The position numbers and the translations under genes were made by a program. Of a DNA stretch of 6,338 nucleotides, positions 1 through 5,655 are shown in pieces. The stretch covers positions 1 through 6,338 of the forward strand of contig CAYLQG010000081.1 in NCBI GenBank assembly GCA_964385705.1, written 5' to 3'. Position 1 is the stretch's first letter. Each line of letters begins with the position of its first letter. Below the pieces are notes generated by a model. The model searched no databases, was not told where the DNA came from, and saw nothing but the letters and a program-made list of their open reading frames with translations. The DNA comes from DATKGN01 sp964385705. Lineage in GTDB: Bacteria; Patescibacteriota; Microgenomatia; UBA10105; UBA927.

Positions 1-11
1 GAGGGACGTAT

Positions 12-584
12 ATGAAGAAACAAACAAGCCTCATTAAAAGTTGTCTCATCGCTGTCGTCATCATCGCCATTGCTGGATTATTTGTGTATGCCACACAGCA
101 GAAGACGGAGGACCGGTCAAAGGCCGCAAACGTTGTCGGTATTGACTGCACCGCAAAATGCCAACCGTGGCAATCAAATTCAAATAAAACACTATATACG
201 GCGTGTTTAGATACCTGTCGGCGGGCGCTTCCGCCATCGCCATCGCCCACAGTTAAAGGCCCGTCAGGTAATCCGGCAACACAGGGTAACGATTGTCAAA
301 GAGGATGTATGGGATTTGCTGTTACACCCAATGAGTACAATACCTGTATTTCAAAGTGTACAGGTTTGCCGCCGGCTACCGGGGCCCCTGTGGTATCAAC
401 GACGCCGCGGGCAACGCCGACGCCGGATAAGTCCATGATATGCCAAGGTCAGTGTGGGGCATATAATTCAACATCGGCGGCATATAAGACGTGTTATATG
501 ACTTGTATGAGTCCGACGCCAACGCCGACACCGAATCCGAATATAAAACCAACGCCAAAAGGGACTCCTGCGCAACAGCGATGA
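12..584 (+). CDS. Membrane-anchored exported protein with three twin-CX3C cysteine modules
   Basis: This 190-residue protein is not a family I can name. Residues 1-8 are a short basic cytoplasmic tail and about 9-28 form one hydrophobic helix, so the rest should lie outside the membrane. Three modules follow: C46-x3-C50-x14-C65-x3-C69, C95-x3-C99-x12-C112-x3-C116 and C144-x3-C148-x12-C161-x3-C165. Each has Tyr three residues before its third Cys (Y62, Y109, Y158). Linkers rich in Pro, Thr and Ser (about 74-94, 119-142 and 167-190) separate the modules. Known twin-CX3C folds (alpha-hairpinins, small Tim chaperones) are two antiparallel helices tied by two disulfides, so I infer three small disulfide-stapled hairpins on a flexible stalk. 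Sequence homology to those families is not claimed. Start ATG 12 has a GAGG Shine-Dalgarno at 1-4. Any promoter lies off the left edge. The gene is convergent with the S53 peptidase gene. The role is unknown; binding or redox/metal functions are possible. Confidence 0.85.
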   Translation: MKKQTSLIKSCLIAVVIIAIAGLFVYATQQKTEDRSKAANVVGIDCTAKCQPWQSNSNKTLYTACLDTCRRALPPSPSPTVKGPSGNPATQGNDCQRGCMGFAVTPNEYNTCISKCTGLPPATGAPVVSTTPRATPTPDKSMICQGQCGAYNSTSAAYKTCYMTCMSPTPTPTPNPNIKPTPKGTPAQQR

Positions 585-656
585 GGAGATAGGGAGAAGA
601 TAATAGCCTTGGAGGAGAGTTTGAAGAATATAATCCCAGGACTCCCGGAGGTCGGT
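585..656. other. Convergent intergenic gap
   Basis: These 72 bases separate the stops of the cysteine-module gene and the peptidase gene. The stretch is purine-rich on the + strand. I see no GC-rich hairpin followed by a T-run on either strand. The best candidate (GACTCCCGGAGGTC, 643-656 region) has mismatched arms. How the two converging transcripts end is not visible. Confidence 0.5.
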
Positions 657-1757
657 TTAAAAATGTACGGTGACCGGGCTCCCCAAGCCCGTGACATAAT
701 CGTAATGCTTCCGTGCACTGCAGTAATACGTACATGTTCCGTTTGATCCGCTTACGATGTCACGGAAATACGACGCGTTTCCCGATGACGCTTTATCTGT
801 GTAGAAGTTGCCGTTATTTGCGGAGAGGCCAAGTGATTGGATTGCCGCCCACTGCGGGGCTCCCGCTGATGTCCCCCCGAGAATATACCATTTCCCCTTG
901 TCATAGACTGAAAACCCGGATTTTGGGTCCGCATCATAGGATACATCAGGAATTGCCCGCATGCCGTTAGCTTTGGGGATTACATATCCGCCCTGATATG
1001 ACGGTTGGCTCTCATTAGCACTTACGCCACCACCACTTCCACTCCAGGCCGTTTCATGACCCAACGAGCCGTCTTTATTGAAGGAAAGAGATGTTCCGCC
1101 GACGCCGACGACATTAGCGGAGGAAGCCGGCCACGACGCACCCCAGCCGTTATCTCCTGATGAGGCGAAAAACACGGCGCCGTTTTTGCTGACAAAATGG
1201 GAGTCAAGACTTTTTTCCTCGTCAAATTCGCCTCCGCCCCAGCTCATAGAGACCGCCACAACATCAGTACGGCCTGCAGCATAATCGACGGCACTCAAAA
1301 GATTTGCCCCGCTTGGCGTTGTCGCTTCAACGAGGAGAATTTTTGCGTTCGGAGCGATCGCATGGGTCCATTCGACATCAAGCGATGTCTCAAGACTCCA
1401 TCCGGTATTTGATTTCATCTTTTTGGACATCATGTGTTTTTCGAGACACCCATTAGTAGCGGTGCACGACGGAAGGTTAAACGTTTGGCTGAATACACTG
1501 AGGTCTTTCTCTATGGTTGCATCATCGTACGCACCGATTATTGCTATTGTGCCGTGCCCTCCGGTTTTAGGGAGCCCGTAGACTGTCTTAATGGTATCAG
1601 GTGAAAGCCCCTGCGGCGCACTCCCCGTATATTTATATACATGGATGGGGTGGCGGGCTTGAAAATTGGAGAAATGGTAGGAAGCACGTACGGAAGCAGG
1701 GGATAGAGTGAGCAATATTCCGATTGCAATATGTATAACAGCTCGTTGTTTTTTCAT
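657..1757 (-). CDS. Secreted sedolisin-type (S53) serine-carboxyl peptidase
   Basis: This is an exported endopeptidase of the sedolisin family, subtilisin-like in fold but using a Ser-Glu-Asp triad. Numbering is from ATG 1757 (366 residues). Residues 1-25 are a signal peptide: KKQR basic start, hydrophobic core, and cleavage likely after VRA (A25). The catalytic domain begins near residue 50. E123 and D127 sit in an ExxxD motif (SLETSLDVEW). D202 in ASSGDNGWG is the oxyanion Asp. S297 in GGTSAGAPQW is the nucleophile. The C-terminal calcium site is visible as D333 (FRDIVSGSNG) and D353 (YDYVTGLGSP). C98/C104 and C342/C346 could each form a local disulfide. Only about 25 residues separate the signal peptide from the catalytic domain, so the long prodomain of classical sedolisins is absent. 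An in-frame TTG at 1832 would extend the protein, but it spoils the signal peptide and lies upstream of the likely promoter. No clear Shine-Dalgarno precedes ATG 1757. The substrate is unknown. Confidence 0.92.
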   Translation of the reverse strand: MKKQRAVIHIAIGILLTLSPASVRASYHFSNFQARHPIHVYKYTGSAPQGLSPDTIKTVYGLPKTGGHGTIAIIGAYDDATIEKDLSVFSQTFNLPSCTATNGCLEKHMMSKKMKSNTGWSLETSLDVEWTHAIAPNAKILLVEATTPSGANLLSAVDYAAGRTDVVAVSMSWGGGEFDEEKSLDSHFVSKNGAVFFASSGDNGWGASWPASSANVVGVGGTSLSFNKDGSLGHETAWSGSGGGVSANESQPSYQGGYVIPKANGMRAIPDVSYDADPKSGFSVYDKGKWYILGGTSAGAPQWAAIQSLGLSANNGNFYTDKASSGNASYFRDIVSGSNGTCTYYCSARKHYDYVTGLGSPVTVHF

Positions 1758-1788
1758 GGCAGGCGTATGTATGAAAAATATGGTTCCG

Positions 1789-1794
1789 ATTATA
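1789..1794 (-). promoter_or_regulatory. Candidate -10 element for the S53 peptidase gene
   Basis: The minus strand reads TATAAT, a perfect sigma70 -10 hexamer, ending about 31 bases before ATG 1757. Transcription would begin near 1782, giving a leader of about 25 nt. No good -35 is seen 16-18 bp upstream; that stretch is an A-run on this strand. The assignment therefore rests on the -10 and its position alone. It supports ATG 1757 over the upstream TTG at 1832. Confidence 0.45.
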
Positions 1795-1837
1795 AACAAT
1801 CTTGTGCAGATTTTTTGTAGCTGACGATGCAATATAT

Positions 1838-1855
1838 TTGTAATATATATTACAA
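1838..1855. promoter_or_regulatory. 18-bp perfect palindrome between divergent genes, candidate operator
   Basis: TTGTAATATATATTACAA is its own reverse complement over all 18 bases. It lies in the divergent intergenic region, just upstream of the -35 of the rightward promoter and about 45-65 bp upstream of the leftward -10. The TGTAA-N6-TTACA outline and dyad symmetry suit a dimeric helix-turn-helix regulator acting on both genes. No regulator gene is in the window. The central run of alternating T and A makes a chance match easier, so this is a candidate only. Confidence 0.4.
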
Positions 1856-1862
1856 TTGCTCG

Positions 1863-1891
1863 TTTACTTGAGGGTGGGAATCGATTATAGT
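1863..1891 (+). promoter_or_regulatory. Candidate sigma70 promoter of the small CxC/HxxxxH protein gene
   Basis: TTTACT at 1863-1868 (4 of 6 matches to TTGACA), a 17-bp spacer, and TATAGT at 1886-1891 (5 of 6 matches to TATAAT). Initiation near 1898 would give a leader of about 22 nt holding the full Shine-Dalgarno sequence. The -10 overlaps the alternative GTG start at 1890, which argues against that start. Confidence 0.55.
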
Positions 1892-1903
1892 GGCCCTATT
1901 GAG

Positions 1904-1913
1904 AGGAGGTGAT
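1904..1913 (+). promoter_or_regulatory. Near-perfect Shine-Dalgarno that fixes the start at ATG 1920
   Basis: AGGAGGTGAT matches ten consecutive bases of the complement of the usual 16S rRNA 3' end, with 6 nt to ATG 1920. It is much stronger than any other ribosome site in the window, where most starts have GAGG, GGAG or nothing. This suggests high translation of the small protein and rules out the in-frame GTG at 1890. Confidence 0.85.
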
Positions 1914-1919
1914 TACAAC

Positions 1920-2126
1920 ATGCAGAAATATTCTTTTACGTGTACCTGTGGCGATGTTATGACCGTTGATGCGGGCAACCACGGCGAAGCAGTCTCAAAA
2001 TTCAAAGCGATGATGACCGAAGGGGCGATCAAAGCCCATATGGCCGAAAAGCACCCTGGTCAGCCGGCTCCGACGGTTGAACAGAACAACGCGTTACTCG
2101 AACAAATGATAAAGCTCGTGGTGTAA
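1920..2126 (+). CDS. Small CxC...HxxxxH protein, DUF1059-like
   Basis: This protein has 68 residues and no signal peptide or membrane segment, so it is probably cytoplasmic. Near the N-terminus a beta-like stretch carries C8-x-C10-G (FTCTCGD). A helix-like middle follows (about 20-44, with EAVSKFKAMM) and ends in H40-x4-H45-P. The C-terminal 20 residues look helical. Two Cys plus two His in this order could form a single zinc site. The overall pattern, with N-terminal Cys, an EAV-type helix and a final AxxxHPG, recalls the small DUF1059 proteins, whose function is unknown; I make that link only tentatively from memory. The gene has its own candidate promoter and a very strong Shine-Dalgarno. 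It is divergent from the S53 peptidase gene across a shared palindrome, so the two may be co-regulated. It ends in TAA, 136 bp before the next gene. Confidence 0.85.
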   Translation: MQKYSFTCTCGDVMTVDAGNHGEAVSKFKAMMTEGAIKAHMAEKHPGQPAPTVEQNNALLEQMIKLVV

Positions 2127-2216
2127 TGTAATTCTGGTAATTTCGGTATCAGGCGGACTTTCTTTCTTTGGCTTCATTGATGGCGTATGTTTGCATAGCT
2201 AGACGATGCTTCCACG
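2127..2216. other. Intergenic stretch with no recognised element
   Basis: The stretch between the small-protein stop and the next promoter shows no ORF with a ribosome site, no tRNA-like fold and no hairpin plus T-run terminator. A pyrimidine-rich tract (ctttctttcttt) lies near 2158-2168. The only inverted repeat, GCAT...ATGC, is too short to trust. Confidence 0.4.
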
Positions 2217-2245
2217 TTGACTTTAGCGTATACATACGATATAAA
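2217..2245 (+). promoter_or_regulatory. Near-consensus sigma70 promoter of the 2263-2790 gene
   Basis: TTGACT at 2217-2222 and TATAAA at 2240-2245 each match the sigma70 consensus at 5 of 6 bases, with the ideal 17-bp spacer. Initiation near 2252 would give a leader of only about 11 nt containing GGAG (2253-2256), 6 nt from ATG 2263. The spacer carries the inverted repeat CGTAT-AC-ATACG (2227-2238), which could bind a repressor between the two hexamers. Confidence 0.65.
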
Positions 2246-2262
2246 CTCAGTTGGAGTGATCT

Positions 2263-2790
2263 ATGGGTGTAATTTCAGAACGAAAGCTATTAATAGCAGA
2301 ATTGTTGAATAAGGGCGGATTTTTCCCTGACCGGACGGAGGAATCGTTCGGACCGCTTGATACAGTTATTGAGCAAAGCCCCGGATTGTTCACGCTTCAT
2401 CTTCGGGAATCAGTTATCCCGGCTGGCGGAATAGATGTTATCTATTTCTATCCAGAAAAGAAGTTATATGGACGATCGACTTTTTCTCCGCGCAATCGTT
2501 CTCCTGACATCGGTAATCCTGATTATGAGAATGTGCCCTCATTCATAAAGAATGACCCATGGGAAAGAATGGTGAAACTTGAAGGATCAGTACTATTTGC
2601 CAAATCCCTACAGAAATTATTAAACGACGACCCGCGAAGTCCGGAAATTATGGATACACTCAGTCCGCTCATCCGCGACGTTGTCCAGTCCGCTTTTGAG
2701 CTTTCGACGGGATATGTGGTGCAGTTTAAGGCTCTTATTGATCAATTACCCCAGGGTATGCTTCCCACGGATCTGCAGCAAAACTCTTAA
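2263..2790 (+). CDS. Hypothetical soluble protein
   Basis: I do not recognise this 175-residue protein. It has no signal peptide, no membrane helix and no cysteine, in contrast to the exported proteins around it. Residues about 5-17 look like a helix (ERKLLIAELLNK). A beta-rich part with many aromatics spans about 42-75 (including DVIYFYPEKKLYG). A polar, proline-containing loop follows at about 75-97, then mostly helical sequence from about 98 to 165. The shape suggests a small alpha/beta domain with a helical C-terminal half. Start ATG 2263 is supported by GGAG at 2253-2256 and by a strong promoter directly upstream. Its TAA stop shares the TTAA tetranucleotide with the stop of the opposing minus-strand operon, so the genes overlap tail to tail by 4 nt. 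No function can be assigned. Confidence 0.8.
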   Translation: MGVISERKLLIAELLNKGGFFPDRTEESFGPLDTVIEQSPGLFTLHLRESVIPAGGIDVIYFYPEKKLYGRSTFSPRNRSPDIGNPDYENVPSFIKNDPWERMVKLEGSVLFAKSLQKLLNDDPRSPEIMDTLSPLIRDVVQSAFELSTGYVVQFKALIDQLPQGMLPTDLQQNS

Positions 2791-3590
2791 AGCGCTCCGC
2801 CTTTGAACCCCGGACAACGGGATTTATACCACGCAATAGCTGCGGGTGAACAGGCCGCCTCTTTTTCGGGTGTTATAACCGGCATACAGTCAACATAACC
2901 ATTCGGCGGACAGGTGAATGTCGTTGCTGGTGTCGGAGAAGCCCCTTCGAATGTAAATGTTGAGAGGATCAGTTGGTAGAAATTGCTTACATACTTATAT
3001 TGCCCCTCATCTAATCGGAAAAGATAATAGACGTTATTCTTTTGTATATAGGTGTAATAAATAACGTCGTCAGTGTAATACGGACCCGGCGGAATGATGC
3101 CAACGGTGACTGTTACATTTTCCTGGCCAATCTTGGCTTGTTCGTGTCTTAGAATCTGTATTTGCGGAATCCACGCGTCGATTGCGGCTTTTGACGGAAG
3201 CATCATGATGTGAACAGGAGGAAATGGGGCTTCAAAAGGGATAGCGTCCGGCACCGGCGATTTCCAAAGACTGATGCCGAAATCTTTGAACTCCCGTACG
3301 TTGAGGTCACCCGGATATTGGAATGAAACACCGTATGTTTTACTTGTATATGTTTTTACGTCCCACGGTTGACCGGAAACTGGAGTCGGAGTAGGGGAAG
3401 GCGTCGTTTTACTGGTGATGAGTTGCTTTTTTAATTGCGCCACCTGGCTGGCAAAATAGACGGTGCTGCCGAGTAGTAACACAAGAAGGATAACAAGTGT
3501 TATTAGTATTCCTGGTAATTTATGTGGTTTTTGATCAGCGGGATCGGTTACTTTGTTCGTATTTAGTTTTGTACTATCCATATTGATCAT
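2787..3590 (-). CDS. Anchored PsbP-like exported protein with a four-Cys C-terminal tail
   Basis: This is the last gene of the minus-strand operon and encodes 267 residues. It has a cytoplasmic tail of about 26 residues and one membrane helix at about 27-48. A short QVAQLKKQL helix and a PSPTPTP linker (about 62-72) follow. The exported domain spans about 77-216, opening with YTSKTYGVSFQYP and closing with FYQLILSTFTF, the bracket typical of PsbP-like domains in CPR proteins. A second short linker (SPTPATT) leads to C227-x7-C235-x11-C247-x11-C259 and the WYKSRCPGFKG ending, likely held by two disulfides. Start ATG 3590 comes 3 nt after the stop of the upstream gene (TAA-TAA-ATG). ATG 3581 (residue 4) is a possible alternative. 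No clear Shine-Dalgarno is seen, so translation is probably coupled. There is no downstream terminator space, as the gene overlaps the convergent gene by 4 nt. Function unknown. Confidence 0.87.
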   Translation of the reverse strand: MINMDSTKLNTNKVTDPADQKPHKLPGILITLVILLVLLLGSTVYFASQVAQLKKQLITSKTTPSPTPTPVSGQPWDVKTYTSKTYGVSFQYPGDLNVREFKDFGISLWKSPVPDAIPFEAPFPPVHIMMLPSKAAIDAWIPQIQILRHEQAKIGQENVTVTVGIIPPGPYYTDDVIYYTYIQKNNVYYLFRLDEGQYKYVSNFYQLILSTFTFEGASPTPATTFTCPPNGYVDCMPVITPEKEAACSPAAIAWYKSRCPGFKGGAL

Positions 3591-3593
3591 TTA

Positions 3594-4556
3594 TTAGACT
3601 TGCTGTGTTACAACGCCCGTTGTTTTGTCGACCTCGTACCAATGGAATGTCGCGAGATGATCATTTAATGATTCATAAACATGAATCGTCCAGAAAGTAT
3701 CGGTAGGTTGACCGGATTCTAATGTGATGTGCCCACTCGGCGTTTTCGACATAAACGACTTCACCTGAGGGAGATTGCTCACAATTTCCGCCGCACGCTC
3801 CGGCGTAATTGCCGGATTTTGTATACTGGTGAATGTGAATATGGAGAGGATTTCATGGAGCTCGTCAAAAGACGTCGCAAGCTCGGACTTTGCTACAATC
3901 TGATCGTTCGGATTATTCCAGTCGCTGCTTTCAAAATGCCGGAGGTCGATTTCATAACACACGTTCCCATGAAAAACTTTATATTCTTCATTTGTATCAT
4001 GCGTTCCTGCCGCTCCGCCGCCGAATGGAGTCGAGTAATAAAACGTTTCACCGTCTATCACTTTGTGAAGCGGCAACGGGGAGCTGTCCTCTGTTTTGAT
4101 CGCACAGGTTGGCCCGGTTTTCAGATTTGGAATACTTTGGACTTGGAATACATCCCGGGTGGTGAGAGGTGAATTCGGAAATGTCTTACTGGCTTCGAGC
4201 GTCAGAAGCGTCGATGGTTGATCGCTTGTGCCCGCGGACGCGGAAAGAATGTGAAATCGCGATGGATAGTGCAGTGAAAATCCAACCGTTGAATCCGTGT
4301 ACGATTTCCAATCCATCTGCACCGTTGTCGGTGAGTTGGCTGTCGGAATGGGTGAGGGAGTCGGTGTTGGCGACGGTTTCAACTGCAATATTGCAATTTG
4401 TTTTTGAAGTTGCATATTTTGGTAAACAAGATAGGTGGTGGAGGAGAGGAAGAGTAAGATAAGCACAGAAAGAAAAAAAGACAGGAAGGGAAAATGCTTT
4501 TGCGGTTGGTTCGGTGATGCCGTTACGGACTGATTCTGGATTGTTTGGTTTTCCAT
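3594..4556 (-). CDS. Anchored PsbP-like exported protein with a C-terminal PepSY-like domain
   Basis: This 320-residue protein starts with a polar Gln/Asn-rich tail (MENQTIQNQ), one membrane helix (about 23-45), a short helical QNMQLQKQIAILQ stretch, and a Pro/Ser/Thr linker (about 60-78). A PsbP-like domain follows from about 84 (SYTDSTVGFSLHYP) to 244 (LHEILSIFTFTS). It contains C151 and C200 (HGNVCYEIDL), a likely disulfide pair, and a glycine-rich GGGAAGTHDT loop. Residues about 249-316 resemble a PepSY or YpeB-type domain: ITPERAAEIVSNLPQVKSFM, then a W-x-V-x-YE strand and FHWYEVDKTTGVV. PepSY domains are often linked to peptidase regulation; that role is inference here. The N-terminal 60 residues closely match the next gene upstream, which marks a paralog. 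ATG 4556 follows the upstream stop by 3 nt (TAA-CGT-ATG) and has no Shine-Dalgarno, so coupled translation is likely. Confidence 0.88.
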   Translation of the reverse strand: MENQTIQNQSVTASPNQPQKHFPFLSFFLSVLILLFLSSTTYLVYQNMQLQKQIAILQLKPSPTPTPSPIPTANSPTTVQMDWKSYTDSTVGFSLHYPSRFHILSASAGTSDQPSTLLTLEASKTFPNSPLTTRDVFQVQSIPNLKTGPTCAIKTEDSSPLPLHKVIDGETFYYSTPFGGGAAGTHDTNEEYKVFHGNVCYEIDLRHFESSDWNNPNDQIVAKSELATSFDELHEILSIFTFTSIQNPAITPERAAEIVSNLPQVKSFMSKTPSGHITLESGQPTDTFWTIHVYESLNDHLATFHWYEVDKTTGVVTQQV

Positions 4557-4559
4557 ACG

Positions 4560-5654
4560 TTATTGGCCGAAGCCATCATATTTTGGTGTCTGTGCATTCC
4601 CCCCGGCATAACTCAAATATGTAAACTTATCGACAAGCCATTGTCCTTCGGTATTTACAACACGCATGGAAATATTTCTGGTTTGTGGAGTGGTGAAACC
4701 TACCGCCACTCCGGCGTTCGAGTACCCGTGCGCCTGGTCAGTAAGTGAGACGAGATATGAGCTGTCGTCTTGCTTTTGGATCTTTGTTATTTGCTGATTA
4801 TCTATTTTGCTTCTCAGGAAAACCCGATATGTAGGATTTGCGCCGCCAAGATCTTCTCCGGTTAACCAACTATAATCCAGTTTTTCATTTGCCGTTACCG
4901 GAGAAGTCATTAAGCTAAAAAGCGTTTTACCATCGTGGTTTGTGAGAGCAGTGTAAAAATTATTGGCAAGATCAGTTATGGTTTTTTGGTTGGGGTCGCC
5001 GACCTGATCAGTAAATTTAAACGTGGAGAGGATTTGGTTTAAAAATAATACACTGGATTTTTTTTGAGAGTCTCCAGGACAATGGTTTTCATCCATGTAG
5101 CTTATAAAGATGGTATTTTTTTTATCCTGTGTAAGTGTCTCGAATGATGCGGAATCACATCTTGGTACACCACCTTGGGGGTCATAAAAAATAGACCATG
5201 TAATTCCATTTATTGAAGATATTTGTGGATTAATATTCGGAAAATAGGGCTCAACTGCGGTATTTGTCCAATTTTTTATTATGTTTATTGAGGGACTAAT
5301 ACCATTTGTCAATTGAATCGTTTGATAGGTGTTCCCATTAACGGTAACAGAACCTTGATAGTTATTTAAGTCTAACGTGCCAAGATCGTTTGGAGATTCT
5401 AGTTCGAAACCATATACGCTACTCGTATATAGTTTCGAATTTGTCGTCGGATTTTGAGTACCGGTTGGGGTAGGAGATGGGATAGGTTTTGATAATTCCG
5501 CAATTTGGCGGGTGAGCTGCATGTTCTGGTAAGCGAGGTAGGTGGTGGAAGACAGCAAAAGTAACGCGAGAATGGAAAGAATGACGAGTAATAAAGGAAA
5601 AGGTCTTTGTGATGGTTGAACGGGGGTTTGATTTTGGGCTGTCTGATTTTCCAT
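4560..5654 (-). CDS. Anchored PsbP-like exported protein with a C-terminal NTF2-like domain
   Basis: This protein has 364 residues when started at ATG 5654. The N-terminus MENQTAQNQ, the membrane helix (about 19-38), the STTYLAYQNMQL segment and the PSPTPTG linker (about 58-66) align with the neighbouring 3594-4556 product. That alignment is the main reason to prefer this start over the in-frame TTG at 5678, which lies inside the upstream gene. A PsbP-like domain spans about 75-216 (LYTSSVYGFELESP to LNQILSTFKFTDQ), with C166 and C192 as a likely disulfide. Residues about 224-350 begin with a helix ITDLANNFYTALTNHDGKTLFSLM and continue as strands ending in GQWLVDKFTY, an outline typical of NTF2-like (DUF4878 or SnoaL-type) domains. 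ATG 5654 is 1 nt after the upstream stop (TAATATG), so translational coupling is expected. Function unknown. Confidence 0.88.
   Translation of the reverse strand: MENQTAQNQTPVQPSQRPFPLLLVILSILALLLLSSTTYLAYQNMQLTRQIAELSKPIPSPTPTGTQNPTTNSKLYTSSVYGFELESPNDLGTLDLNNYQGSVTVNGNTYQTIQLTNGISPSINIIKNWTNTAVEPYFPNINPQISSINGITWSIFYDPQGGVPRCDSASFETLTQDKKNTIFISYMDENHCPGDSQKKSSVLFLNQILSTFKFTDQVGDPNQKTITDLANNFYTALTNHDGKTLFSLMTSPVTANEKLDYSWLTGEDLGGANPTYRVFLRSKIDNQQITKIQKQDDSSYLVSLTDQAHGYSNAGVAVGFTTPQTRNISMRVVNTEGQWLVDKFTYLSYAGGNAQTPKYDGFGQ
5014..5038. repeat. 25-bp direct repeat, copy 1 (codes QILSTFKF)
   Basis: This 25-bp stretch is identical to 6086-6110. Both lie in frame in neighbouring operon genes and encode the end of the PsbP-like domain (QILSTFKF). 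Similar but diverged versions occur near 2950-2968 and 3834-3852 in the other two paralogs. It is best read as a remnant of gene duplication or recombination between paralogs, not as a regulatory site. Confidence 0.75.
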
Positions 5655-5655
5655 A

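Noticed and set aside
12..120. Lipoprotein signal around Cys11 of the first protein
   Set aside because: The Cys comes before the hydrophobic stretch, not after it, so it is part of a membrane anchor and not a lipobox.
508..570. Short repeat units (acgcca/acgccg) as a microsatellite or CRISPR-like element
   Set aside because: They are codons of Pro-Thr linkers with varied wobble bases and no spacer structure.
600..665. Bidirectional terminator between the first two genes
   Set aside because: The GACTCCCGGAGGTC arms contain mismatches, and no T-run follows on either strand at the right distance.
376..735. Long antisense reading frames over the cysteine-module gene (also 494-718)
   Set aside because: They are shadows of a gene with strong repeat structure, carry no ribosome site, and encode no recognisable domain.
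1758..1832. N-terminal extension of the peptidase from TTG 1832
   Set aside because: It adds 25 residues before a perfect signal peptide, has no ribosome site, and contains the likely -10 element of the gene.
2180..2206. GCAT...ATGC hairpin with gacgatgc also seen near 1823
   Set aside because: The arms are only 4 bp and the shared 8-mer can arise by chance; no RNA gene is supported.
3729..4172. 147-codon + strand reading frame opposite the PepSY-like gene, with 4169-4462 following
   Set aside because: The opposite strand encodes a clear anchored protein with known-type domains. The + frames are Arg- and Cys-rich shadows without ribosome sites.
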